From positions 1 through 64,000 of the forward strand of contig DATKYS010000118.1 in NCBI GenBank assembly GCA_035528375.1: a stretch of DNA of 64,000 nt, written 5' to 3'. Shown piece after piece: positions 26,031 through 34,666 of this stretch. Numbering within the stretch: the stretch's first letter is position 1; every line of letters begins with the position of its first letter. The position numbers were made by a program, and so were the translations under genes. The stretch comes from a bacterium (GTDB taxonomy: Bacteria; RBG-13-66-14). Under the pieces are notes generated by a model that had not been told where the DNA came from, ran no database searches, and worked only from the letters and a program-made list of their open reading frames with translations.

Positions 26031-26912
26031 ATGGACGAGACTCGGTCTTTACTTCTCAGATGCCCCGCCAAGGTCAACCTCGGTCTCGCCGTTCTCGGTC
26101 GGCGCGACGACGGCTACCACGACGTGGAAACAATCCTGGCGGCCATCTCCCTGGGGGACAACCTGACCGTGCACCGGGCGGACCGGCTCTCACTCGCGGT
26201 ACACGGTCAGCCGGGCGTCCCGACCGACCGGCGCAACCTGGTTTGGCGGGCCGCCGAAGCCTTCGCCGCGGCCACCGGAACCACGCCGGATACGCGGATC
26301 GAGATATCCAAGCATATCCCCCCCGGAAGCGGGCTGGGTGGCGGATCCAGCGACACCGCGGGGACCCTGGCGGCCCTGAACCGGCTCCACGGCGACCCCC
26401 TCGACCGGGAGCGGCTGCACGGGCTGGCCGCCGGGCTTGGGGCCGACGTGCCGTTCTTTCTGGAGGGGGGAATCGCGTTGGCCGAGGGGCGCGGCGAGCG
26501 GTTGACGAGGCTCGCGCAAAAGAAAATCCACATCGTCCTGGCCTTCCCCAAGGCCGCCGTTTCGACGGCCTGGGCCTACAAGCAGCTCACGGAGGAGGAT
26601 TTCGCAAAACTCCCCCGGGAGGAAATCGAGGGCTGGCTCTCGGGCGGAGCCTCGCCGCCGGAGCTGCCCAACGCATTCTCCACCAAAATCATCCGCTTCT
26701 TCCACGAAATCGGCCGCACTCTGGACGCCCTCCGCGCCAGCGGCCTGAAACCGGTCAGCCTGTCCGGCTCCGGGGCCTGCTGCTTCGGCGTCGCCCGGGA
26801 TGAAAAAGAGGCTTTTCAGCTCACCAGCGAGCTGGAATCGAGAGGAATAGCCTCGATTCCGACGGAAGTTATTGACAAAGGCGTCTCGATGGTCGAAAAT
26901 AAAATAGCCTGA
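26031..26912 (+). CDS. ispE: 4-diphosphocytidyl-2-C-methyl-D-erythritol kinase
   Basis: The 293-residue protein is a GHMP kinase of the MEP isoprenoid pathway. The N-terminal PAKVNLGLAVLGRRDDGYHDV carries the substrate lysine and the GYH motif. The ATP loop is PPGSGLGGGSSDTAG, followed by GADVPFFLEGG and the third GHMP motif SLSGSGACCFGV. It phosphorylates CDP-methylerythritol at the 2-hydroxyl. Its presence shows that the organism uses the non-mevalonate route. It is followed by spoVG, a common pairing in several phyla. Confidence 0.95.
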   Translation: MDETRSLLLRCPAKVNLGLAVLGRRDDGYHDVETILAAISLGDNLTVHRADRLSLAVHGQPGVPTDRRNLVWRAAEAFAAATGTTPDTRIEISKHIPPGSGLGGGSSDTAGTLAALNRLHGDPLDRERLHGLAAGLGADVPFFLEGGIALAEGRGERLTRLAQKKIHIVLAFPKAAVSTAWAYKQLTEEDFAKLPREEIEGWLSGGASPPELPNAFSTKIIRFFHEIGRTLDALRASGLKPVSLSGSGACCFGVARDEKEAFQLTSELESRGIASIPTEVIDKGVSMVENKIA

Positions 26913-26940
26913 AGCTTTGTCACCCACGAGGAGGCAAATT

Positions 26941-27318
26941 GTGGAAATCACCGAGGTGAGGGTCAGCCTGCGCGATGAGGAAAAGCTAAAGGCTTACGCC
27001 TCCATCGTATTCGACAACTGTTTCATCGTCAAAGACCTGCGCGTCATTGACGGCAACGACCGTCTCTGGGTGGCCATGCCGAACAAGAAGCGCCGCGATG
27101 GTACGCGTCGCGACGTCTGCCACCCCCTGAACGCCGAGACGCGGTCCAAGATCGAGGAAGCGGTTTTGGCGAAGTACGATGAGCTCATGCGGGAGGGCCT
27201 CTACGACAGTTCCCCCGAAGCCGGAGGAACCGAGGTCCCCTCCGAGGTCCCCTCCGAGGTCCCCTCCGAGGACCCCTCCGAGGACCCCCCCGAGGAGTTC
27301 GAAGAAGGCGAAGCATAG
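26941..27318 (+). CDS. spoVG: SpoVG family regulator with acidic repeat tail
   Basis: The protein starts at GTG 26941 behind a perfect GAGGAGG site and has 125 residues. Residues 1-85 match SpoVG: VEITEVRVSLRDEEKLKAYA, FIVKDLRVIDG, and VAMPNKKRRDGTRRDVCHPL. SpoVG binds nucleic acids and tunes gene expression in bacteria that need not sporulate. The tail after residue 95 is an expansion of S-E-V-P and S-E-D-P units from a 12-base tandem repeat and ends in an acidic stretch. Family members are usually shorter at this end, and the tail may vary between strains. Confidence 0.93.
   Translation: MEITEVRVSLRDEEKLKAYASIVFDNCFIVKDLRVIDGNDRLWVAMPNKKRRDGTRRDVCHPLNAETRSKIEEAVLAKYDELMREGLYDSSPEAGGTEVPSEVPSEVPSEDPSEDPPEEFEEGEA
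27232..27291 (+). repeat. Five 12-base tandem repeats in spoVG
   Basis: Three copies of GAGGTCCCCTCC are followed by two variant copies with GAGGAC. The repeat is in frame and codes for a Pro/Ser/Glu tail, so gain or loss of units would not shift the frame. Confidence 0.9.
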
Positions 27319-27419
27319 CCTCAGCGTTCACGCACGGAACGAACGACCGTTCAACGGCAGCCGTCCGACGCACCAGCCCCGCACCCGGCCGTCGGGGAAG
27401 GGGTGATCCGGAATAGCCC

Positions 27420-27493
27420 TGGGGCGTCGACAAGCGGTAAGTCAACGGCCTTTGGAGCCGTCATCGTAGGTTCGAATCCTACCGCCCCAGCCA
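27420..27493 (+). tRNA. trnQ: tRNA-Gln(UUG)
   Basis: The cloverleaf is complete. The acceptor arm TGGGGCG pairs with CGCCCCA, the anticodon stem is ACGGC/GCCGT with loop CTTTGGA giving anticodon TTG, and the T arm contains GGTTCGAATCC. The CCA end is encoded. A T-rich hairpin follows 32 bases downstream. Confidence 0.95.
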
Positions 27494-27524
27494 GGGGATT
27501 GGAAAATCGTCCCGATCGGGATAG

Positions 27525-27549
27525 AAAAAGCCGTGCCGAACGGCTTTTT
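27525..27549 (+). terminator. Terminator after tRNA-Gln
   Basis: AAAAAGCCG pairs with CGGCTTTTT around a seven-base loop. The 3' side ends in five T. Confidence 0.75.
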
Positions 27550-27585
27550 CCACTTCTTTAAAATCCCCCCGACCACGACAATACG

Positions 27586-27612
27586 TAAAAAACCGGGGCC
27601 GCCGACCCCGGT
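27586..27612 (-). terminator. Leftward terminator for the membrane-anchored gene
   Basis: ACCGGGG and CCCCGGT pair, and read leftward they are followed by six T. It lies about 140 bases downstream of the stop at 27754. Nothing else is visible in the 27494-27753 gap. Confidence 0.6.
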
Positions 27613-27753
27613 AAACCTCGTTCGCGCCCATACCCTACCTGTGACGCGTCGGCCCGAAAGCCATAGTCGGGCACTCATGAGGACAACAAATCTTTTTCGC
27701 GCCTGTACTCTTTTTATCGGACCCAACCCGGAACCCGGACCCGAAAGATAAGC

Positions 27754-28665
27754 TCAGGGGAAACGGGTCAGGACGACGCCGGTCAGGGCGTCCACCACGA
27801 ACTCGGTGAAAGCGGCCTCGTCGTCGGGGTTCATCCGCACGGCGAGCCTCTGAAAGATCCGGTAGGTGACGTTGTTGAGCCAGGGGTCACCGAGATTCTC
27901 CGGGTCGCCCTGGTGCACGAGGAAGATGCGGAAAAGCTCCCACCGGCTCTTTTCCTTATCACTCCGGTCGTCGGAGGCCCACGCGGCCTCCAGAGCGGCG
28001 GGGGAATCCACGGCGGGACGGCCCAGGGCGAGTCTCGCCGAACCCAGGGGCCAGTTCGCGAAATCGTCGGCGGGCAAATCCGGGGGGGAATCCTCCTGAA
28101 CCGCCGGTTGGGCCCCCGTGCTGAGCGCCACGCGCAGAATCCGCTTCAGCCCGTTGGAGTAGAAGGCGACCACCCATTCCCGGCTCCGGCCCCCCGAGGG
28201 CTCATCGCCGGAGGCGGCGGCGTAGGCAATTGCGTCGTGGGACCAGCCGCGTCCCAGCGGTTCGGCAAGATCGAGGGCCTCCAGGACGGTCCAGTCGTCC
28301 TTCGCGTAGAGCTCGACCAGCCCGCCGGTCGCCCGTTCAAAGAACCCGCGGAACCCGTCCTTCCACGCCAGCTCGCCCGCGGTTCCGTCCGACACCAGCT
28401 CGACCTCGGCCACGTCCTCCCGCACCCCGGTCACCTCGAGGAGGCTGCCCGGCGGCAGCGGGGTCTCACCGGTGGAGGTTTTCAACATGGAGGAGATGCC
28501 CGGCTTGAGCTGAACCACGTCGCCGACCCGGGGTGGCTGGAGGTGGGGGGGCGGGGCGGTGCGCTGGCACTGAAAAATCTCACCGAAGACGACCAGAAGA
28601 AGAAAGCCGACGCCGACGACACTCAGGATGGACCACATCAGTAACCTCTGACTCCGACTCGCCAT
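27754..28665 (-). CDS. Membrane-anchored protein of unknown function
   Basis: From ATG 28665 the protein has 303 residues. A single N-terminal membrane helix (MWSILSVVGVGFLLLVVFGEIF) is followed by an extracytoplasmic domain with VGDVVQLKPG and GSLLEVTGVREDVAEVEL, which looks like a small SH3-type beta domain. The rest (WVVAFYSNGLKRILRVAL, TYRIFQRLAVRMNPDDE) is not recognised. ATG 28713 is in frame but lies inside the likely -10 region, so the later start is preferred. It is transcribed alone, divergent from the HtrA gene. Confidence 0.6.
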   Translation of the reverse strand: MASRSQRLLMWSILSVVGVGFLLLVVFGEIFQCQRTAPPPHLQPPRVGDVVQLKPGISSMLKTSTGETPLPPGSLLEVTGVREDVAEVELVSDGTAGELAWKDGFRGFFERATGGLVELYAKDDWTVLEALDLAEPLGRGWSHDAIAYAAASGDEPSGGRSREWVVAFYSNGLKRILRVALSTGAQPAVQEDSPPDLPADDFANWPLGSARLALGRPAVDSPAALEAAWASDDRSDKEKSRWELFRIFLVHQGDPENLGDPWLNNVTYRIFQRLAVRMNPDDEAAFTEFVVDALTGVVLTRFP

Positions 28666-28713
28666 CGCCGCACCGGCCTTTTCACTTAACGCGGGGTTTC
28701 GACATCCGTACAT

Positions 28714-28742
28714 ATATTACCCCAGATGACCGGGTAAGGCAA
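28714..28742 (-). promoter_or_regulatory. Sigma70-type promoter of the membrane-anchored gene
   Basis: Read leftward, TTGCCT and TAATAT are 17 bases apart. The predicted transcription start lies just upstream of ATG 28665 and excludes ATG 28713. Confidence 0.5.
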
Positions 28743-28887
28743 GTTGTAATGAAAAGGGAACTTATCCCTTCCTAACGCGTGGGGCGCGGAACAAAGCGAT
28801 TCGGTGTAACGTATAAGCGGAATGTAAGCGCGTATTCAACACGGTACCGCGGGACTTGCGCGCAAGGCCCGCGGGGGAGGTACATCC

Positions 28888-30096
<1,209 letters not shown>

Positions 30097-30120
30097 CGTT
30101 AAAGGCCGGGATTTGAGGTG

Positions 30121-30150
30121 AAAAGGCGGGTGGAACGACCCGCCTTTTTT
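30121..30150 (+). terminator. Terminator after the HtrA-type protease gene
   Basis: GGCGGGT and ACCCGCC form a seven-pair stem around a six-base loop, followed by six T. Confidence 0.85.
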
Positions 30151-30177
30151 CACTGCGGATGGAAAATCTACTTCTCC

Positions 30178-30206
30178 TTGGCCCTCACCGTCTTGTATGG
30201 TAGGAT
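30178..30206 (+). promoter_or_regulatory. Promoter upstream of purB
   Basis: TTGGCC and TAGGAT are 17 bases apart and end about 28 bases before ATG 30235. It follows the upstream terminator, as expected for a new operon. Confidence 0.4.
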
Positions 30207-30234
30207 AGGGGTGAGTCGTTTAAAAAGACCGCCC

Positions 30235-31530
30235 ATGATCCACCGGTACGAAATCCCCGAAATCCGGAAAATCTTCTCCGACGAGGGCCGGTTCAACACC
30301 TGGCTGGAGGTGGAGCTGGCGGCGGCGGCGGCCATGGCCGAGCTGGGGCTCGTTCCGGCGGAGGCCGTCCGCGTCTGCCGGGAGAGGGCCCGGATAGACC
30401 CGAAGCGGATCGAAGAGATCGAGAAAATCACCCGTCACGACGTCATCGCCTTCCTGGAGCACCTCGAGGAGACCGTCGGTCCCGAGGCCCGGCACCTGCA
30501 CCTGGGGATGACCTCCTCCGACGTGCTGGATACCGCCCTCGCCCTCCAGATAAACCGTGCGCACCGCGTGCTCCTGGACGATCTGGAACAGCTCCTCTCG
30601 GCGGTGCGCGAACAAGCCTTGAAGTACAAAGACACCCCGTGCATCGGTCGCAGCCACGGCGTCCACGCCGAACCGACCACCTTCGGCCTCAAGCTCGCCG
30701 TCTCCTACGCCCAGTTCAAGCGTGACCACGAGCGGCTCTCCGCGACGGCCGAGGGCCTGCGCGTCGGCCAGATATCCGGGGCGGTCGGCACCTACACCTC
30801 GCTCTCCCCGGAAATCGAGGAGCGTACGTGCGCCAAGCTGGGCCTCAAGCCGGCGCCGATCTCCACCCAGATTCTGCAGCGGGACCGCCACGCGGCCTAC
30901 CTCTCGGCCCTGGCGATTCTGGGGGCGGACCTGGAGCGTCTGGCCCTCGAAATCCGACACCTGCAGAGAACCGAGGTCGCCGAGGCCTTCGAGCCCTTCA
31001 CCAAGGGGCAGAAGGGCTCCTCGGCCATGCCCCACAAACGGAACCCCATCATCACCGAGCGCGTCGCCGGCATGGCGCGCCTGCTGCGCTCAAACGCCCA
31101 CGCCGCCCTGGAGAACGTCGCCCTCTGGCACGAGCGGGACATCAGCCACTCCTCCGTGGAGCGGGTGATAATCCCCGACGGCTTCCACCTGGCGGTGTAC
31201 ATGCTGCGCAAGATGGTCTTCGTCGTGCGGGGCCTGGTGGTGGACGAAAAGCGCATGGCGGAGAACCTCGCCCTCACCGGTGGGCTGACGGCCAGCTCCG
31301 GCCTGCTGGTCGAGCTGATTCGGGCCGGCCTCGAGCGCAAGGCGGCCTACGAGCTCGTCCAGAGGCACGCCCTGGCCGCCTGGGAGGGGAGGGGCGATTT
31401 CAGGACCGCCGTCGAAAGTGACCCCGTAGTCGCCGAAAACCTCGACCGGGAGGTCGTCGAACGCTGCTTCGAACAAAAACCGAGATTCATTGACGTGACT
31501 TACCGTCGTCTGGGTATAATAGGGGACTGA
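30235..31530 (+). CDS. purB: Adenylosuccinate lyase
   Basis: The 431-residue protein belongs to the fumarase/aspartase superfamily. It shows MTSSDVLDTALALQ, the histidine region IGRSHGVHAEPTTFG, and the signature GSSAMPHKRNPII, which carries the catalytic serine loop. It cleaves SAICAR and adenylosuccinate, releasing fumarate, in purine synthesis. ATG 30235 starts the usual MIHRYEIPEIRKIF N-terminus; the longer open frame covers the terminator and promoter. purC follows after 35 bases in the same direction. Confidence 0.96.
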   Translation: MIHRYEIPEIRKIFSDEGRFNTWLEVELAAAAAMAELGLVPAEAVRVCRERARIDPKRIEEIEKITRHDVIAFLEHLEETVGPEARHLHLGMTSSDVLDTALALQINRAHRVLLDDLEQLLSAVREQALKYKDTPCIGRSHGVHAEPTTFGLKLAVSYAQFKRDHERLSATAEGLRVGQISGAVGTYTSLSPEIEERTCAKLGLKPAPISTQILQRDRHAAYLSALAILGADLERLALEIRHLQRTEVAEAFEPFTKGQKGSSAMPHKRNPIITERVAGMARLLRSNAHAALENVALWHERDISHSSVERVIIPDGFHLAVYMLRKMVFVVRGLVVDEKRMAENLALTGGLTASSGLLVELIRAGLERKAAYELVQRHALAAWEGRGDFRTAVESDPVVAENLDREVVERCFEQKPRFIDVTYRRLGIIGD

Positions 31531-31565
31531 CTGGAGCTTTATCTTATTCCGAGAAGGGGACCACC

Positions 31566-32273
31566 ATGGCCGAAGAGCGCGTTCTTTACGAGGGCAAGGC
31601 CAAGATAACCTACGCCACCGAAGACCCCAACGTCGTGCGCCTCTACTACAAAGACTCGGCCACCGCCTTCGACGGCAAGAAAAAGGGCACCATCAAGGAC
31701 AAGGGGCCCATCAACAACGCCATCACCGAGGTGTTCTTCAAGCTCCTGGAAGAGGCCGGCGTGGCCACCCACTACATTGACCGCCCGTCGGATCGTGATA
31801 TGCGCGTCAAGATGCTGCGCATGATACCCCTGGAGATCGTGGTGCGCAACGTGACCGCGGGCTCGCTCTCGAAAAGGATGGGCATCCCAGAGGGCACCGC
31901 CCTTTCGAGCACCATCCTCGAGTACTACTACAAGGACGACTCCCTGGGCGACCCGATGCTGTGCGAGAGCCACGTCCACGCGCTCGAAATCTGCTCCAAG
32001 GAAAACCTCGCAAAAATCGCCAAGACGGCGTTCAAGGTCAACGAGGTGCTCACCCCCTTCCTCTCCCAGCGGGACATCAAGCTGATAGACTTCAAGCTCG
32101 AGTTCGGCTACGACTCCGAGGGCAAAATCCTCCTGGGGGATGAGATAAGCCCCGACTCCTGCCGCTTCTGGGACGCCAAGACCAACGAGAAGATGGACAA
32201 GGACCGCTTCCGGCGAGACCTGGGACAGGTGGAAGATTTCTACGCCGAGCTTCTGCGGCGCATCACCTCGTGA
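31566..32273 (+). CDS. purC: SAICAR synthetase
   Basis: The 235-residue protein is a complete bacterial PurC: LYEGKAKITYATEDPNVVRLYYKDSATAFDGKKKG at the N-terminus (read as separate LYEGKAK and KDSATAFDG motifs), PLEIVVRNVTAGSL, and LLGDEISPDSCRFWD in the nucleotide and aspartate site. It joins CAIR and aspartate with ATP. It is preceded by GAGAAGGGG and lies in an operon with purB, whose product acts in the following step. Confidence 0.96.
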   Translation: MAEERVLYEGKAKITYATEDPNVVRLYYKDSATAFDGKKKGTIKDKGPINNAITEVFFKLLEEAGVATHYIDRPSDRDMRVKMLRMIPLEIVVRNVTAGSLSKRMGIPEGTALSSTILEYYYKDDSLGDPMLCESHVHALEICSKENLAKIAKTAFKVNEVLTPFLSQRDIKLIDFKLEFGYDSEGKILLGDEISPDSCRFWDAKTNEKMDKDRFRRDLGQVEDFYAELLRRITS

Positions 32274-32332
32274 GCTGACGGTGGATGAAACGAGGGGTCG
32301 TGGGGACCCCGGATAAAACTGCCAACCATAAA

Positions 32333-32359
32333 GGGACGCCTGCGCGGCGTCCCCTTTTT
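32333..32359 (+). terminator. Terminator after purC
   Basis: GGGACGCC and GGCGTCCC form an eight-pair stem around a five-base loop, followed by five T. Confidence 0.85.
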
Positions 32360-32389
32360 CATATCAACGGCGACCGGCTTCACGCGGTA

Positions 32390-33415
32390 TCAGAGGGCCA
32401 GGGCCTCGTTCAGAAGGCGCTCGAACTCGGCCGAATCGGCGACCACGGCCATCCGGCGACGCAGCTCCCCCGCTCCCTCCACCCCGCGGAGGTAGTGCAG
32501 GGCGAAGCGCCGCACCCGGAACATCGCCCGCTTCTCGCCGTAGAAATCGCAGAGCAGCCGCCCGTGCCTGCGCGTCCACCCGACCCGCTCCGGCCAGTCC
32601 GCCTCGGGTCCGACCTCCTCCCCCCCCAGCACCTGCGCCATGCGCCGCGCCTGCCAGGGCTCACCGATGAGCGCCCGACCCGCCATCACCGCGTGGCACC
32701 CCGTGGATTCCAGCATACGGCGCGCGTCCTCGGGGTTCTTCACGTCGCCGTTGCCGATGACGGGACAACGCACCGCTCCCACGAGCTCGGCGATGGCCGA
32801 CCAGTCGGAGACGCCGGAGAAACCATCCTCCCACGTGCGGGGATGGAGCGTGAGGGCGGTGATTCCCAGCCCGTCCAGCTCCGTCGCCAGGCGCAGGAAA
32901 ATCCTCGGGTCCGAGGCGAAGCCCAGGCGCAGCTTGGCGGTGACCGGTAGAGAGGTGGACTCCAGGGTCGCCGACGCAATCTCGACGGCCAGCGGCAGGT
33001 CGCGCATGAGTGCCACCCCGTTCCCCGATCGCACGACCTTCTTCGCCGGGCAGCCGAAGTTCAGGTCGAGGGCGTCGTAGCCGCAGAGCTCGACGAACCG
33101 GGCAGCGTAGGCGAAGGCTTCCGGGAGGTGGCCGAAGAGCTGGCAGACCACCGGCACGCCCAGGTCGGGGTGCAGGCGGGGGAGGGGGCGGGGCGGATCT
33201 CCGGGCCGCCCGGGTTCCGGGGTCAGCATGGCCCGCGTCTTACGGCCCCCCCGGAAAAGCCCGTCGGCGGTGGTCATCTCCGTCCAGAAGGCGCTAATCC
33301 CCTCCCCGGCGAGGAGACGGTACCAGGGTACGTCGCTGGTGCCGGCCAGGGGGGCGGAGACGAGCCCGCCGGTAATCCGCTCCCGGAATGTTTTTACGAG
33401 GTCCGGTTTGGACAT
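32390..33415 (-). CDS. tRNA-dihydrouridine synthase family protein
   Basis: The 341-residue flavoprotein has the Dus TIM-barrel pattern: APLAGTSDVPWYRLL at the start, VVCQLFGHLPEAFA, the catalytic cysteine in DLNFGCPAKKVVRSGNG, LTLHPRTWEDGFSG and CPVIGNGDVKNPEDA. It reduces uridine in the tRNA D-loop with FMN and NADPH. It is closest in style to DusB/DusA, but the subtype is not decided. It is convergent with purC. Confidence 0.9.
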   Translation of the reverse strand: MSKPDLVKTFRERITGGLVSAPLAGTSDVPWYRLLAGEGISAFWTEMTTADGLFRGGRKTRAMLTPEPGRPGDPPRPLPRLHPDLGVPVVCQLFGHLPEAFAYAARFVELCGYDALDLNFGCPAKKVVRSGNGVALMRDLPLAVEIASATLESTSLPVTAKLRLGFASDPRIFLRLATELDGLGITALTLHPRTWEDGFSGVSDWSAIAELVGAVRCPVIGNGDVKNPEDARRMLESTGCHAVMAGRALIGEPWQARRMAQVLGGEEVGPEADWPERVGWTRRHGRLLCDFYGEKRAMFRVRRFALHYLRGVEGAGELRRRMAVVADSAEFERLLNEALAL

Positions 33416-33478
33416 GGGCGTTAAATGGAGGGCAAGGTCCGGGCCCCTTGCCTGTTCAGTACATCGGATTGAATTCGT

Positions 33479-34579
33479 CTACCCGCCGACGAGCCACCGG
33501 ATGCTCCGTCCCAGGAACGCCAGCGCCTCGGTCTCGGAGGAGATGTTCTCCCAGGCGAAGGAGAGGAAGACCGAGCGGTGATTCCCGCTCTCGGAGGCCA
33601 CGCCGCAGACGTCGCCGCGGGTGCGGTTCGTGAAAAGGACCTGCGCCCCGGCGGAGGCGGTGAAGCCGTCGCTCCAGTTCCCCACGATTTGCCTGTCACC
33701 GAAGAGGGACAGGGAGAGACCGGCGTTCAGCTCCCCCTCGGGCTCGGCGATGGCCACGAGGGTCTTGGCGTCGGCGCGCCAGTCCTTGACCCCCAACGCC
33801 TCCTCCAGGGAACCCGACGAGGCCGTCCCGCTCCGGGAGACCTGGCCCAGGTAGTTCTGGCTCACGAGGAGGAGCCGACCGCCGTCGTCCAGGTACCGCC
33901 GCAGCGCCCGGCGGTCGCTCTCGCTCAGGCAGACCTTGAGCGCGTCCAGGCCGGTGAAGTAGATGACCAGCCGGTAAGGTTCCAGCTCGGCGTAGGTGGG
34001 GCCGCTGGAGTTGTGGCTGACCACGCGGGTGTCGTAGTTCACCCCGAGCGCGTCCAGCGCCGCGGTGTACCGTTCGTGGACGTCCACCCCGTAGGGGTTG
34101 CCGTTGTTCACGCCGTCGTCGTCGTCCACCAGGAGCACCGGCCCGACATCCAGCCCCGAAAGGTCCGGCGGGCCCTTGGGCTCGACGGTGACCGGCGTCT
34201 CGACCACCGCGGTCCGCGCCGAGATTTCGAGCACGGCCCGCAGCGGGTCGCGGGCCAGGTAGGCCTTGTACGACCCGGCCGTGGCCGCGGGGTAAACCAG
34301 GAAGACGGCGTCCGCGCCGGACTGGTAAAAATTCCCCCCGACGACGTGCCCCACGGGACCGCCCAGACGTCCCCCGCTGTCGAGGTGCGCCGCGCGCGCG
34401 ATGAGCCCCAGGCTGGCCTCCCCGGCGGTCAGCGAGTCGGACACCTGCACCGTGCACTCCTCGTCCAGGTAGAGCACGACGTAGGTCACGTCCTCCTGGG
34501 CGTAGCAGCGGACGTTGGTCACGCGCGCCCCGAAGGCCGCGACCGCCAGCGCGAGAAAGATGAAAACCGCTCTTTTCAC
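33479..34579 (-). CDS. Secreted protein with VLLVDDD amidotransferase-like domain
   Basis: From GTG 34579 (behind GGGGAG) the protein has 366 residues and a signal peptide (VKRAVFIFLALAVAAFGA). The N-terminal third is a beta-rich domain. From about residue 155 a domain reads VGPVLLVDDDDGVNNGNPYG, then YTAALDALGVNYDTRVV, YRLVIYFTGLDAL, LRRYLDDGGRLLLVSQNYLG and a C-terminal SIRWLVG. This is the same broad type as the two paralogues at 24-26 kb, but more distant. Longer open frame upstream is made of a palindromic repeat and is rejected. Confidence 0.72.
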   Translation of the reverse strand: MKRAVFIFLALAVAAFGARVTNVRCYAQEDVTYVVLYLDEECTVQVSDSLTAGEASLGLIARAAHLDSGGRLGGPVGHVVGGNFYQSGADAVFLVYPAATAGSYKAYLARDPLRAVLEISARTAVVETPVTVEPKGPPDLSGLDVGPVLLVDDDDGVNNGNPYGVDVHERYTAALDALGVNYDTRVVSHNSSGPTYAELEPYRLVIYFTGLDALKVCLSESDRRALRRYLDDGGRLLLVSQNYLGQVSRSGTASSGSLEEALGVKDWRADAKTLVAIAEPEGELNAGLSLSLFGDRQIVGNWSDGFTASAGAQVLFTNRTRGDVCGVASESGNHRSVFLSFAWENISSETEALAFLGRSIRWLVGG

Positions 34580-34608
34580 CGACTCCCCTTTTTCCAACCA
34601 TTCTACCA

Positions 34609-34639
34609 GAAAGGAGACAAGGGGTTTAAACCCCTTGTC
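34609..34639. repeat. Repeat element with perfect 24-base palindrome, copy 2
   Basis: GAAAGGA is followed by a perfect palindrome 34616-34639 centred on TTTAAA with arms GACAAGGGG. A related copy is at 10054-10095. It lies between two leftward genes, 30 bases upstream of the signal-peptide start. Confidence 0.75.
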
Positions 34640-34666
34640 CTTTGTCAAGGGCTGATTCGGTCCCGC

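Noticed and set aside
27185-27445. Leftward ORF with RGPRRGP repeats
   Set aside because: Produced by the spoVG tandem repeat and part of the tRNA read backward.
27442-27726. Leftward ORF across tRNA-Gln
   Set aside because: Antisense of the tRNA and its terminator; the GRIRTYDDGSKGR string is a known tRNA artefact.
34580-34648. N-terminal extension of the third VLLVDD protein
   Set aside because: It is made of the palindromic repeat, while a signal peptide and ribosome site lie at 34579.
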